64,000 nt of DNA, taken from NCBI RefSeq assembly GCF_000172795.2, contig NZ_CP020949.1:186001-250000 (forward strand). The letters are read 5' to 3'. This DNA comes from Rhizobium sp. CIAT894 (lineage in GTDB: Bacteria; Pseudomonadota; Alphaproteobacteria; Rhizobiales; Rhizobiaceae). Shown here piece by piece: positions 47,509-56,095 of this stretch. Position 1 is the first letter of the stretch. Every line of letters begins with the position of its first letter. The notes under the pieces were generated by a model. That model saw nothing but the letters and a program-made list of their open reading frames with translations. It was not told the DNA's origin and ran no database searches. The translations under genes and the position numbers were made by a program.

Positions 47509-48435
47509 TCATGTTGGATGGGCGGTTATAACCGCCCCTAACCAGTTGTCGCCCTGGATTTTGTCGCGTAGCAGTCTCATCAGCATGTCTCGAAATAGCC
47601 TCGCGGGCGTCGTTAGCTCAGTCTGCGTAGGGCGGACTAGAGCCCAATCGACATACAGTCCTTCTATTGGGCTTGCGGAAATCAATCCTTGTTTGAGCGC
47701 GGGATAAATGGCGCAATATGGCAGGATACTATAAGCAGTACCCTTCGCAACCAAACCTGAGATCATGCTCGTCGAATTGCTGTCCGCCAGCACGTGCATC
47801 GGAATATCTTCACGACCAAACGCGTCCTCGACAGCCACTCGAAAATTGTTCATCCGGTTAGTCAGAACCAGCGGTTTTCCTGCAACATCTTTGAGTGAGA
47901 GGAAGCGCGTGATATCGTACTTGTCAGATGAAGGAGCAACCAAAAATAACGTCTCTCTGAAGAGAGGCTCTGAACATAGAGCGTGGTTTCCATCGGAAAC
48001 AACGACTGCGCAATCAATCTTGCTCTGCTGAATCCCTGCAATTAGGTCGAGGCTTATTCCCTCGCGGATGTGGAGGTGAACATCCCGGTATTCGCGGCAA
48101 TAGCTGTCTATGAGGTCGATGCTCAGCAAGTGAGCTATTGCGGGCGGGAGTCCGACGGTCAGGTGCCCCCGGGGTGATGACTGGTCCGTTATTTCGTCGC
48201 GAAGCTTATCAAACTGGTAGACAAGCGCCGTGGCTTTTTCCCTCAAAGCTTTTCCCGCAGCCGTGAGTGCGACACCTTGACCCGAGCGGATGAAAAGCGC
48301 CTCTCCTAGATCTTCCTCCAAAAGCCTGATCTGTCTGGAAAGCGCCGGCTGAGCAATGCCAAGTATTTCAGAAGCCCGGGTGAAATTGCCAAGTTCGGCT
48401 ATTTGCAAGAAATATCGGATCTGCCTTAGATTCAT
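47509..48435 (-). CDS. LysR-family transcriptional regulator
   Basis: A 308-residue LysR protein with an intact helix-turn-helix (MNLRQIRYFLQIAELGNFTRASEILGIAQPALSRQI is the typical start) and two-lobed effector domain. Start 48435 is the family start and follows CAAGGG. It converges on the LivF-like gene and may sense the compound handled by the Mo-hydroxylase/transporter operon. Confidence 0.93.
   Translation of the reverse strand: MNLRQIRYFLQIAELGNFTRASEILGIAQPALSRQIRLLEEDLGEALFIRSGQGVALTAAGKALREKATALVYQFDKLRDEITDQSSPRGHLTVGLPPAIAHLLSIDLIDSYCREYRDVHLHIREGISLDLIAGIQQSKIDCAVVVSDGNHALCSEPLFRETLFLVAPSSDKYDITRFLSLKDVAGKPLVLTNRMNNFRVAVEDAFGREDIPMHVLADSNSTSMISGLVAKGTAYSILPYCAIYPALKQGLISASPIEGLYVDWALVRPTQTELTTPARLFRDMLMRLLRDKIQGDNWLGAVITAHPT
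47520..47537. terminator. 18-base palindrome at the convergent LivF/LysR ends
   Basis: GGGCGGTTATAACCGCCC is fully self-complementary and overlaps the last codons of the LysR gene, 22 bases after the LivF stop. It could be a bidirectional terminator for the two convergent genes, though T-runs are lacking. Confidence 0.45.
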
Positions 48436-48667
48436 GGACCCTTGACCAACCGCGATTACCACGTTCTTACACCACGCTGATCATGCACAGATCAACGACC
48501 TGAGGTCAACTGGCTTACTTCTCGCCGTCAGGCAAGTAGTCGTTTCGCGAGGTCCGCGTAGCGTCGCCGGTATGAGCCCTGCGGCGCAACTGGGTCTTCA
48601 AACAATGACCAGAGCAGAATCGTCAAGCCACAAGGGGTAAATAAACACCCACAGAGGAACACTCCTC

Positions 48668-48990
48668 ATGGCGAGCTATGAGGACGTGGCGTCCGAGCGC
48701 CGTCGTTTCGGTTATCGGCGCATACACGTCATGCTGGGTCGGAAGGGGATCGTCATGAACCTGAAGAAGCTCCCGGCATCTCTACCGGGAAGAAAAGCTG
48801 ACCGCGCGCAAAAGGGGCGGTCGCAAGCGTGCCTTTGGAACGAGAGGACCTTTGGCCGTCGCGTCCCGCTGTAGCCTCGACGTCGTCAGCGACGCTTTCA
48901 CGGATGGTCGTCGCTTTCTGGTCCTGGCTGTCGTTGACGACTTCACCCGCGAATGCCTGGCGCTCGTCGCCGACGCTCTTGGGGTTGCGG
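48668..48990 (+). pseudogene. IS3-family transposase (OrfB) remnant
   Basis: The first frame reads EDVASERRRFGYRRIHVMLGR as in IS3 OrfB. After a shift near 48775 the text continues REEKLTARKRGGRKRAFGTRG and then SLDVVSDAFTDGRRFLVLAV and VVDDFTRECLALVAD, the first catalytic Asp regions. It is cut off near 48990 where the IS110 element begins, and the N-terminal and C-terminal parts are missing. Confidence 0.85.
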
Positions 48991-49077
48991 CTTGCACGGG
49001 TGTTGGTTATGGGATGGCCCGCCCTTCCGAGGACATCGAGTATGATGTCCTTTTCTTGAAGGGAAAGGAGCAGAGCC

Positions 49078-50112
49078 ATGCAGATTTCTATCTTGGGCAT
49101 CGACATCGGGAAGAACAGCTGCAGCGTTGTTGGGGTAGATGACCGCGGCGCTGTAGTTGTCCGCCGGACGATGCGGCGACACACATTGATTGAATTCGTT
49201 GAGAAGTTGCCAGCCTGCGTTATCGCGATGGAGGCCTGCTGTGGTGCACACCATCTTGGCCGGCTCTTTGCCGCGAGAGGCCATGAGATCAGGCTGATGT
49301 CGCCGGAATACGTCCGCCCATATGTAAAGGCGCAGAAGAATGATGACAGAGATGCCGAGGGCATTGCCGAGGCGGCATCTCGACCGACGATGCGGTTTGT
49401 CGAACTGAAGAGCCAGGAGCAGTTGGATATCCAGACGTTGCATCGGGTTCGATCCCGGCTGGTTGCGGAGCGAACGACCTTGATCAATCAGCTCCGTGCG
49501 GTTCTTCTTGAGAGAGGTGTCATATTCGCCGCGGGCCGCGTGAAGTTCGAGAGCGCTCTGGACGGTCTCCTTGCCGAAGCTGATGAGATCCTGTCACCGC
49601 GCATCCGCAGCCTGGTCATCGAATTGCGGGACGAATGGCGAATGCTTGACAAGAAGATCGAGGCATTGAACGCTGAGTTCGTAGCACTCGCCAGGCAGAA
49701 CAGCGCGATGCGCCGCCTGACATCGATTCCCGGCATCGGCGTGCTCAACGCTACGGCACTCGTTGCAGCAATTGGTGACGCCGGTAGTTTTAAGCATGCC
49801 CGAGACCTCGGAGCATGGTTGGGGCTTGTGCCGCGACAGTTCACCACCGGAGGCAAGGCACGTCTGCTTGGGATAACAAAGCGCGGCAACACCTATCTGC
49901 GAACTTTGCTGGTCCACGGCGCTCGAGCGGCAATGCACACGCTCAGTCAAAGTGACACGCCAGTCGGGCAATGGCTCCAGACGATGTTGTCCCGAGGCGT
50001 CCACCGCAATGTCGTGATCGTGGCCCTGGCAAACAAGCTCGCGCGTATCGCCTGGGCGGTGTTGCGCAAGGGGCAGCCCTATGAACGGGCCTATGGCGTA
50101 GCGGCAATCTGA
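49078..50112 (+). CDS. IS110-family transposase/recombinase
   Basis: A 344-residue DEDD recombinase. The RuvC-like N-terminal domain has D9 (GIDIGKNS), E52 (AMEACCG) and KNDDRDAEGIAEAA near 90. The C-terminal Transposase_20 domain has LTSIPGIGVLNATALVAAIGDAGSFKHARDLGAWLGLVPRQ-type text. AAAGGAG precedes the ATG. The gene is full length and may be active. Confidence 0.96.
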   Translation: MQISILGIDIGKNSCSVVGVDDRGAVVVRRTMRRHTLIEFVEKLPACVIAMEACCGAHHLGRLFAARGHEIRLMSPEYVRPYVKAQKNDDRDAEGIAEAASRPTMRFVELKSQEQLDIQTLHRVRSRLVAERTTLINQLRAVLLERGVIFAAGRVKFESALDGLLAEADEILSPRIRSLVIELRDEWRMLDKKIEALNAEFVALARQNSAMRRLTSIPGIGVLNATALVAAIGDAGSFKHARDLGAWLGLVPRQFTTGGKARLLGITKRGNTYLRTLLVHGARAAMHTLSQSDTPVGQWLQTMLSRGVHRNVVIVALANKLARIAWAVLRKGQPYERAYGVAAI

Positions 50113-50333
50113 GTCACTGGCTGCCGGGAGCGCAGCCTACGATGTTTGCGAGTGGAATGGAGATGGCCTGACAGTTGATCGGCGTTCAGATAGCCCAGGC
50201 GTGGAAATGGTTCTTTGAAACCGTGTTGGTTATCGTGGCTCTGGACGTGCGGATATCCATCTTGGCCACGGCATGCCCGTGAGACCGAATACGTTGAAGC
50301 AGACTGGCAGGGATCAAAAAAACACTTGCAAGC
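50113..50333 (+). ncRNA. Candidate bridge RNA region of the IS110/IS1111 element
   Basis: The 220 bases between the transposase stop and the right subterminal repeat contain no gene. In IS110-family elements the non-coding end encodes a structured bridge RNA that pairs with target and donor DNA; in the IS1111 group it lies at this right-hand side. Assignment is from position and family knowledge only; I did not fold it. Confidence 0.4.
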
Positions 50334-50361
50334 AGGGCGGGCCATACGTTCCACGCGGAAC

Positions 50362-51987
50362 TGAGCCGGTGGGGGTGCGGACGAAAACTTGGACCACCAG
50401 GAGGTAGTTCATGTATTCCTACGCAGACAGACGTCGAGCCGTTGAGCTTTATATCAGGCTTGGCAAGCGACTTAACGGGACCATTCGCCAGTTGGGTTAT
50501 CCCACAAAGAATGCGCTGAGGGGTTGGTACCGCGAGTACATACAGCATCTCGACCTGCGTATTCAGCCGGTAGCTCGAGCGCCAAAGTATTCCGAGAGTC
50601 AGAAGCAGGCGGCGCTTGAGCATTACCGCACCCATGATCGTTGCATCTCTGCGACGATGAGGGCGCTCGGCTATCCTGGTCGAGGAACTCTGACCGCATG
50701 GGTACGGGAGGCCTTTCCAGAGACGCGAACATCGATGGTCGGTCGATCGTGGCGCCCTGCCTATCCCGCAGCGGTGAAGCAAGCTGGTGTCATCGGACTA
50801 TGTAGTGGAGATGAAAGCGCCCAACAGGTGGCTGACCGGCTGGGCGTCTGCAGGCCGACGTTGTACAACTGGAAAGACCAGCTACTCGGTCATGAGGCTC
50901 CTTCCTCCATGAAACGCCGCAAAACCACCCCGCAGACGCCGGAACGCGAGGAACTCGAGCGACAGCTTGAAGCCCTCCAACGTGATGTTCGCCAGTTGCA
51001 ACTCGAGCATGACCTCCTGAAGAAGGCCAATGAACTCCTAAAAAAAGAACTGGGCGTCGATCTGCAGATCCTGAGTAATCGGGAAAAGACACAGCTGGTT
51101 GACGCCCTTAAAGACACCTATCGCTTGCCAGAACTGCTCGCCCAGCTGCAAATTGCGCGAAGCTCCTACTTTTATCATCGCACGCGCATGTGTCTGGCAG
51201 ACAAGTATGCCGCCGTCCGGCACAGCCTTGCGGAAATCTTTGAAGCGAACCGTCGTTGTTACGGCTACCGCAGACTACAGGCGTCACTGGCCCGGAAGAG
51301 CGTGATCATCTCGGAAAAGGTTGTCCAGCGCTTGATGAAGCAGGAGCACTTGATCGTGGCCAGACCGCGCCGACGGCGTTTCGGATCATACTTGGGAGAA
51401 ATAAGTCCGGCACCCGAGAACCTGATCAATCGCGACTTCCATGCGAAAGCGCCGAACGAGAAATGGCTGACAGACATCACCGAGTTCCATATCCCGGCCG
51501 GGAAGGTGTATCTCTCGCCCATCATCGATTGCTTCGACGGAATGGTCATCAGTTGGTCGATTGGAACGCAACCAGATGCGGGGCTGGTCAATACTATGCT
51601 GGATGCAGCTATTGAGACCGTGACCGACGCCGAGGAACGGCCAATCGTCCATTCCGATCGCGGAGCCCATTATCGCTGGCCAGGCTGGCTAACGCGGATC
51701 AGCGAAGCGAAACTGGTTCGCTCGATGTCCCGAAAGGGCTGCTCACAAGATAACGCCGCATGCGAAGGCTTCTTCGGCCGATTGAAAACGGAACTCTTTT
51801 ATCCACGAGATTGGAAGGCCATCACAATCGAACAGTTCGTTGCCGAGGTAGACGCTTACATCCGCTGGTACAATGAGAAGCGTATCAAGATATCGCTGGG
51901 ATCACTCAGCCCGGTCGAATATCGCAAGAGCCTCGGCCTTAACTTATAAAGCAGTCCAACTTTTTATCCGCATCCCCGGTTTTTTCA
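50362..51987 (+). mobile_element. IS3-family insertion sequence, apparently intact
   Basis: A single transposase gene is flanked by imperfect inverted repeats. The left end has GGGGTGCGGACGAAAACTTGGAC and the right end, reverse complemented, GGGGATGCGGATAAAAAGTTGGAC. The ends are taken at TGA (50362) and TCA (51987). I found no matching target duplication, so later rearrangement is possible. Confidence 0.82.
50411..51949 (+). CDS. IS3-family transposase, single-ORF form
   Basis: A 512-residue protein that fuses the helix-turn-helix/leucine-zipper part (residues about 1-220, with two HTH-like segments and the coil REELERQLEALQRDVRQLQLEHDLLKK) to the DDE core. The catalytic residues are in WLTDITEFHIP (about 354), VHSDRGAHYRW (about 417) and GCSQDNAACEGFFGRLKTE (about 450). 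Most IS3 members make this product by frameshifting between two genes; here it is one frame. Confidence 0.94.
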   Translation: MYSYADRRRAVELYIRLGKRLNGTIRQLGYPTKNALRGWYREYIQHLDLRIQPVARAPKYSESQKQAALEHYRTHDRCISATMRALGYPGRGTLTAWVREAFPETRTSMVGRSWRPAYPAAVKQAGVIGLCSGDESAQQVADRLGVCRPTLYNWKDQLLGHEAPSSMKRRKTTPQTPEREELERQLEALQRDVRQLQLEHDLLKKANELLKKELGVDLQILSNREKTQLVDALKDTYRLPELLAQLQIARSSYFYHRTRMCLADKYAAVRHSLAEIFEANRRCYGYRRLQASLARKSVIISEKVVQRLMKQEHLIVARPRRRRFGSYLGEISPAPENLINRDFHAKAPNEKWLTDITEFHIPAGKVYLSPIIDCFDGMVISWSIGTQPDAGLVNTMLDAAIETVTDAEERPIVHSDRGAHYRWPGWLTRISEAKLVRSMSRKGCSQDNAACEGFFGRLKTELFYPRDWKAITIEQFVAEVDAYIRWYNEKRIKISLGSLSPVEYRKSLGLNL

Positions 51988-52023
51988 CCGAGAAGTGAGC
52001 CACCTCTAAGTATGGTTTTCTGA

Positions 52024-52190
52024 TCAGGGTTTGGTCAAGAGATTGGCTTTTTCTCCTTTCTTCTGGGCTGCGGCGGCCGAGCTGGCTTTGAAGCGGAAGC
52101 TGTCATTTCCAGTTTCCAGGATATGACAACGGTGGGTGAGACGGTCGAGAAGAGCGGCAAAATCACGAGCTTTTCGGAATTCCTCCATTG
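52024..52190 (-). pseudogene. IS21-type istB remnant
   Basis: The minus strand reads ALLDRLTHRCHILETGNDSF RFK followed by a lysine-rich tail, the C-terminal end of IstB proteins (normally [21 protein letters not shown]). Only about 55 codons remain. It directly follows the intact IS3 element, showing layered insertions. Confidence 0.75.
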
Positions 52191-52376
52191 CCGCAGCAAA
52201 AGTCGTAATTGCCATTGCACAGATGTACCCGATACCGGCACGCGCCGAAGCTTCAAGCGCGTGCAATGGCGGGAGAGGGAGGTGCCGGAGGCTGTGACAA
52301 ATGGCCGATCTGGCGTTGAACTGCAGGCGGTTCGGATTGGGTACGCCTGGTTATACGGATGGAACGTCCGCCACTC

Positions 52377-52817
52377 TTACTTCCGGATGACGGAAGAGAG
52401 CGCGAATGCTGTCAAGGTATCACGTACTCCCGGCATTTCCGCGATTTGTTGCCAAATCTGCCGAATTCGGTCCGCCTTTTCAGCCTCAACGCGCACCAGA
52501 AGGTCGAAATCTCCCGTCATGACGTCACACGCGACCACCTCGGGTATCTTTCTCAGAGCGTGAAGCACTTCGCCGCCGCGCATCCGGTCGTGGCGGTATA
52601 CAAACATCAGAGCGGTAGTGCGGTTATGGCTGGCGTCCCCATCGCCAGTGATGATTGTGTATCCTTTGATATAGCCGTCTCGCTCCAGGCGCTCGATCCG
52701 CACCCTGACAGCGTTCCGCGACAGGTTTATCTTCGAGGATAGCTCCGCATGCGAAATCCGGGAGTTGGCCTTCAGTTCCGTCAGCAGTTGCTCATCGATG
52801 CGATCAAGAGATTTCAT
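52377..52817 (-). CDS. Lrp/AsnC-family regulator (left copy)
   Basis: A 146-residue AsnC protein with helix-turn-helix (ISHAELSSKINLSRNAVRVRIERL, about 22-45) and a C-terminal RAM domain (VVACDVMTGDFDLLVRVEA). It is a close paralog of the regulator at 60682, differing mainly in the first 30 residues. It is preceded on the same strand by a fragment of a ThrB-like gene, the same order as the other copy. It likely responds to an amino acid and controls the flanking operon. Confidence 0.94.
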   Translation of the reverse strand: MKSLDRIDEQLLTELKANSRISHAELSSKINLSRNAVRVRIERLERDGYIKGYTIITGDGDASHNRTTALMFVYRHDRMRGGEVLHALRKIPEVVACDVMTGDFDLLVRVEAEKADRIRQIWQQIAEMPGVRDTLTAFALSSVIRK

Positions 52818-52836
52818 GAAGCTGTCGGGTTAAGGT

Positions 52837-53022
52837 CTATTGGAACATGTCGGGCGATATCGAACTGTATGCTGCCATGGAGAACTCTGCCAATAGATTC
52901 TCGTCGCCGTTGCCAGCGTAATACCTAGCTGCGGACGCCAGTACGAAACCTGATAGAGCGTCTTTCTCGGCGTCGGTCAATGCTCTTTCTGCCTGGTAGC
53001 CTCGTAGCACCGCCTTTGCTTC
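52837..53022 (-). pseudogene. ThrB-like kinase, C-terminal remnant
   Basis: The minus strand reads EAKAVLRGYQAERALTDAEK, then LSGFVLASAARYYAGNGDE, matching the C-terminus of the kinase-like gene at 59876-60685 (AQAILAGYESVRLLTEAE, PAFVLASAASRYARANDK). About 60 codons survive, upstream of the AsnC gene by 19 bases. The upstream portion has been replaced by a permease fragment on the other strand. Confidence 0.82.
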
Positions 53023-53047
53023 CGACTGGGTCGATCCCACCGTCTGA

Positions 53048-53268
53048 CCTGAACATTTGCCGGCGAGGTCGTCCTGCAACTCAAGGCGACACCGATCGTA
53101 TTTTCGGTGACCGTGATGGATCTCTACGGTGCTGCCTACAAAATCCGCCAGGATACGCTCCTCGTCTACGAGCCCCTCCTCCTCGTTACCGTCTTTTACG
53201 TCAGCCTGACTTTCCTGATCACGCAAGGGTTCCAGAAACTGGAAAACGCCATCCCGGTCAGGCGCTGA
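53048..53268 (+). pseudogene. Amino acid ABC permease, C-terminal remnant
   Basis: The plus strand reads FAGEVVLQLKATPIVFSVTV, MDLYGAAYKIRQDTLLVYEP and FQKLENAIPVRR before a TGA at 53266-53268. This is the end of a HisM/GlnP-type permease. A stop precedes it in frame and the rest is gone. It lies 39 bases before the PLP gene, so the operon once began with a transporter. Confidence 0.8.
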
Positions 53269-53307
53269 GGCACTGCCCAACCACTCACTTCAACAAAGAG
53301 GTTAATT

Positions 53308-54519
53308 ATGTCGAGACCAGACAAACACGATCTATCGACGCTCTCCTTCAATACGCTGTCGGTGCACGGCGGCAACGAAATCGACAAGACATCGGGCGCG
53401 ATTCCCACACCGATCGTGATGGCGAATTCGTACGAACTTCCTTACGACCCTTCTACAATGGACTGGTCGGACACCGAGAGCCCCTCCTATACGCGCAATT
53501 CCGGCCACAATCAGATCGGCCTGCAGCGCAAGCTCGCGGCCATAGAGGGCGGCGAGGATGCAGCCGTCTTCGCAACGGGCGTCGCGGCGCTTCATGTCGT
53601 GTTCTTTACGTTTTTGAAGAGTGGCGACCACGTAATTGTCGGTGACGTCACCTATGAGGCCGTTTGGCGACTGTTTTCAGAGCTTTTGCCGCAGCGTTAC
53701 AATATCGAAGCCACCTTCGTTGATATGGGCAACATGGATGCCGTCCGAGCCGCCGTGCGCCCGAACACCAAGCTGATCCATACAGAGACCATCGCCAATC
53801 CAACGACCAAGGTTGCCGATATCGCGACGCTGGCCTCAATCGCAAAACAAGCGGGCGCGCTCCTGTCGGTGGACTCGACCTTCACCCCTCCCCCGTTCTT
53901 CCGCCCGCTCGCAGTTGGTGCAGATCTCGTCATCCACTCGCTGACGAAATACATCAACGGTCATGGCGACGCGATGGGCGGGGTCGTCATCGGCTCGAAG
54001 CCGCTTATCCATCACATCAAGGCAGACGCGCTCGTCGATCGCGGCGGCACGATTTCCCCGTCCAACGCCTGGCTGATCATGCGCGGCTCTGTGACTTTGC
54101 CGCTGCGCCTGAAGCAGCAGTTTTCATCCGCAGAGATCGTCGCCCGGTCCCTCGCAGCCGACAAGCGCGTCGCCTATGTCACCTATCCCGGTCTCGACAG
54201 CCATGACCAGCACGCTCTTGCGAAGGGTCAGTTCGCTGGCAAGGGCTATGGCGCGGTAATGGCTTTTGCCGTCGATGGCGATCCTGATGCGCAGAACCGG
54301 TTCGTCGCACATCTCAGGGTCATCACGTCCGCCGTCTCCCTTGGTCATGACGAGAGCCTGATCGTCCATGTCGGTGGCAGTGGGCGCGGCGGCTCCGATC
54401 GTTATCCGCCGGATTTCCAGAAATACGGCCATCTGCGGCTCTCCATCGGTCTGGAAGACACCGAGGATCTGATTGCTGACATCAACAACGCCCTCGACGA
54501 GACGTTCGAGCGAAGCTGA
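53308..54519 (+). CDS. Cystathionine gamma-synthase/lyase-family PLP enzyme
   Basis: A 403-residue Cys/Met-metabolism PLP enzyme. The Schiff-base lysine is K214 (SLTKYINGH), with YTRNSGHNQ phosphate-binding text near 61 and the SDRYPPDFQKYGHLRLSIGLED end. The family catalyses gamma- or beta-elimination or replacement on homoserine-, homocysteine- or cysteine-type substrates. With homoserine dehydrogenase and aspartase nearby, a homoserine-derived substrate is likely. AAGAGG precedes the ATG. Confidence 0.92.
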   Translation: MSRPDKHDLSTLSFNTLSVHGGNEIDKTSGAIPTPIVMANSYELPYDPSTMDWSDTESPSYTRNSGHNQIGLQRKLAAIEGGEDAAVFATGVAALHVVFFTFLKSGDHVIVGDVTYEAVWRLFSELLPQRYNIEATFVDMGNMDAVRAAVRPNTKLIHTETIANPTTKVADIATLASIAKQAGALLSVDSTFTPPPFFRPLAVGADLVIHSLTKYINGHGDAMGGVVIGSKPLIHHIKADALVDRGGTISPSNAWLIMRGSVTLPLRLKQQFSSAEIVARSLAADKRVAYVTYPGLDSHDQHALAKGQFAGKGYGAVMAFAVDGDPDAQNRFVAHLRVITSAVSLGHDESLIVHVGGSGRGGSDRYPPDFQKYGHLRLSIGLEDTEDLIADINNALDETFERS

Positions 54520-54535
54520 ACACGTAGTCGAGTTG

Positions 54536-54569
54536 GACATGAATTGCCCCTCGCCGGGCAATTCATGTC
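54536..54569. terminator. 14-bp perfect hairpin between PLP and SMR genes
   Basis: GACATGAATTGCCC (54536-54549) pairs perfectly with GGGCAATTCATGTC (54556-54569) around a 6-base loop, 17 bases past the PLP stop and 52 bases before the SMR start. It lacks a T-run. It may end or attenuate the first transcript, or protect it. Confidence 0.55.
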
Positions 54570-54621
54570 GCCGTCAAAGCCTGATGCGCGGTAGACCCGG
54601 AGGTCCGCCAGGAAGGATATT

Positions 54622-54918
54622 ATGCACTGGATAATCCTGTTCGTCGCCGGCCTGCTTGAGGTCGTCTGGGCGTTCTACATGAAGAGATCCGACGGTTTCA
54701 CGCTACCGTCGGCAATCACTGTCATTGCGATGATTGCCAGCGGCGTGCTGCTGTCCTTTTCGATGAAGGTGCTGCCGCTCGGTACCGCCTACACGGTTTG
54801 GACAGGGATCGGTGCAGTTGGCTCCTTTCTGCTCGGAGAACCCGCGTCACCCATGCGTCTGGCAGCGGGTGCCTTGATCGTGTCGGGAATTCTCATGATG
54901 AAGCTCGCCAGCACCTGA
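54622..54918 (+). CDS. SMR-family transporter (SugE/Gdx-like), shortened
   Basis: A 98-residue four-helix SMR protein. It has the family glutamate in [11 protein letters not shown] (E13), [20 protein letters not shown] and [20 protein letters not shown]. SugE-type proteins have about 105 residues; here some 7 residues seem missing between GIGAVG and LLGE, in the third helix/loop. This could disable transport or mark a variant. SugE-like proteins export guanidinium; a different amine is possible in this operon. Confidence 0.82.
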   Translation: MHWIILFVAGLLEVVWAFYMKRSDGFTLPSAITVIAMIASGVLLSFSMKVLPLGTAYTVWTGIGAVGSFLLGEPASPMRLAAGALIVSGILMMKLAST

Positions 54919-55033
54919 CCTACGTCCGGCAGCAGATTGAGCAAAGTGCGCTGCTCTTTGGTCTGTCTGCGTGGTTCCTGCAGAGCAATCCGCATCCCAT
55001 GCTTACCCTCATAGACTTTACTGGAGGATCGTT

Positions 55034-56095
55034 ATGACAGTTTACAATATCGCACTTATCGGATTTGGTGGCGTCAATCGCGCTCTGGCCGAACTCATTG
55101 CCGCCAAGAACCAGCTCTGGGAGCGCGATCTTGGATTCCGCCTGAATATCGTCGCCGTAAGCGATCTCTATCTTGGCTCGGTGATTTCGCCGAACGGTCT
55201 TGATGCGAGGACCCTGGTCGAGGCGAAGTTCGAAAAGGGCGGCTTTGGACAGCTTTCCGGGGGAAGTGCCGAAGCCGACAATGAGACTATTATCAAGACC
55301 GCACCCGCAGATATTGTCGTCGAGGCCACGTTCACCAATCCCAAGGACGGCGAACCTGCTGTCTCGCATTGCCGCTGGGCGCTTGAGACCGGCAAACACG
55401 TGGTTACCACCAACAAGGGCCCGGTCGCCATTGAGGCCCAGGCGCTCAAGGCGCTGGCAAAGGCCAACGGTGTACGCTTCGAGTACGAGGGTGCCGTGAT
55501 GAGCGGTACTCCGGTCATTCGCATGGCTGAGAAAACCCTTTCCGGCGCCGAATTGAAGGGCTTCGAGGGGATTCTCAACGGCACATCCAACTTCGTCCTC
55601 GGTCGCATGGAAAGCGGCCTGGATTTCGAGTCCGCCGTTAAGGAAGCGCAGGAACTCGGTTACGCCGAAGCCGACCCGACCGCAGATGTGGAAGGTTTCG
55701 ACGTTCGTCTGAAGGTCGTGATCCTGGCAAACGAGCTGCTTGGCGCAAATCTCAAGCCTGAGGATGTAAGCTGCAAGGGCATTTCCGGCCTTTCGCCTTC
55801 CGACATCCAGGAAGCCGCCAATGCAAACAGCCGCTGGAAGCTCATCGGGGCTGCGGTCCGCAATGACGACGGCAGCGTGACCGGCAGTGTTTCCCCCAAA
55901 CGGCTTGGCCTCGATCATCCACTCGCGGGTGTCAACGGTGCCACCAATGCAGTATCGCTCGACACCGAACTGCTGGGCGCCGTGACGATCACCGGACCTG
56001 GCGCTGGCCGCATCGAAACGGCATATGCGCTTCTTTCCGATATCGTCGCCATTCATTCCGCGGGCACTTCTCCCATCGCCAAGGAGGCTGCATGA
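55034..56095 (+). CDS. Homoserine dehydrogenase
   Basis: A 353-residue enzyme with Rossmann motif GFGGVNRAL (10-18), [17 protein letters not shown] and the catalytic core [40 protein letters not shown]. It lacks the C-terminal ACT domain of feedback-regulated biosynthetic forms. It interconverts homoserine and aspartate semialdehyde with NAD(P). Lack of a regulatory domain and the aspartase in the operon suggest a catabolic role. GGAGGA precedes the ATG; it overlaps the ALDH gene by 4 bases. Confidence 0.94.
   Translation: MTVYNIALIGFGGVNRALAELIAAKNQLWERDLGFRLNIVAVSDLYLGSVISPNGLDARTLVEAKFEKGGFGQLSGGSAEADNETIIKTAPADIVVEATFTNPKDGEPAVSHCRWALETGKHVVTTNKGPVAIEAQALKALAKANGVRFEYEGAVMSGTPVIRMAEKTLSGAELKGFEGILNGTSNFVLGRMESGLDFESAVKEAQELGYAEADPTADVEGFDVRLKVVILANELLGANLKPEDVSCKGISGLSPSDIQEAANANSRWKLIGAAVRNDDGSVTGSVSPKRLGLDHPLAGVNGATNAVSLDTELLGAVTITGPGAGRIETAYALLSDIVAIHSAGTSPIAKEAA

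Larger units (their letters stand above)
49014..50345 (+). mobile_element. IS110-family (IS1111 group) insertion sequence
   Basis: One transposase gene is flanked by matching subterminal inverted repeats: ATGGCCCGCCCT at 49014-49025 and AGGGCGGGCCAT at 50334-50345. Subterminal repeats plus a long non-coding region after the transposase are the hallmark of the IS1111 group. The true ends lie a few bases outside the repeats. It sits between the IS3 relic and a second IS3-type element. Confidence 0.85.

Noticed and set aside
54519..54621. Guanidine riboswitch upstream of the SugE-like gene
   Set aside because: There is one simple hairpin; the tandem ACGR-loop hairpins or other guanidine aptamer features are not visible.
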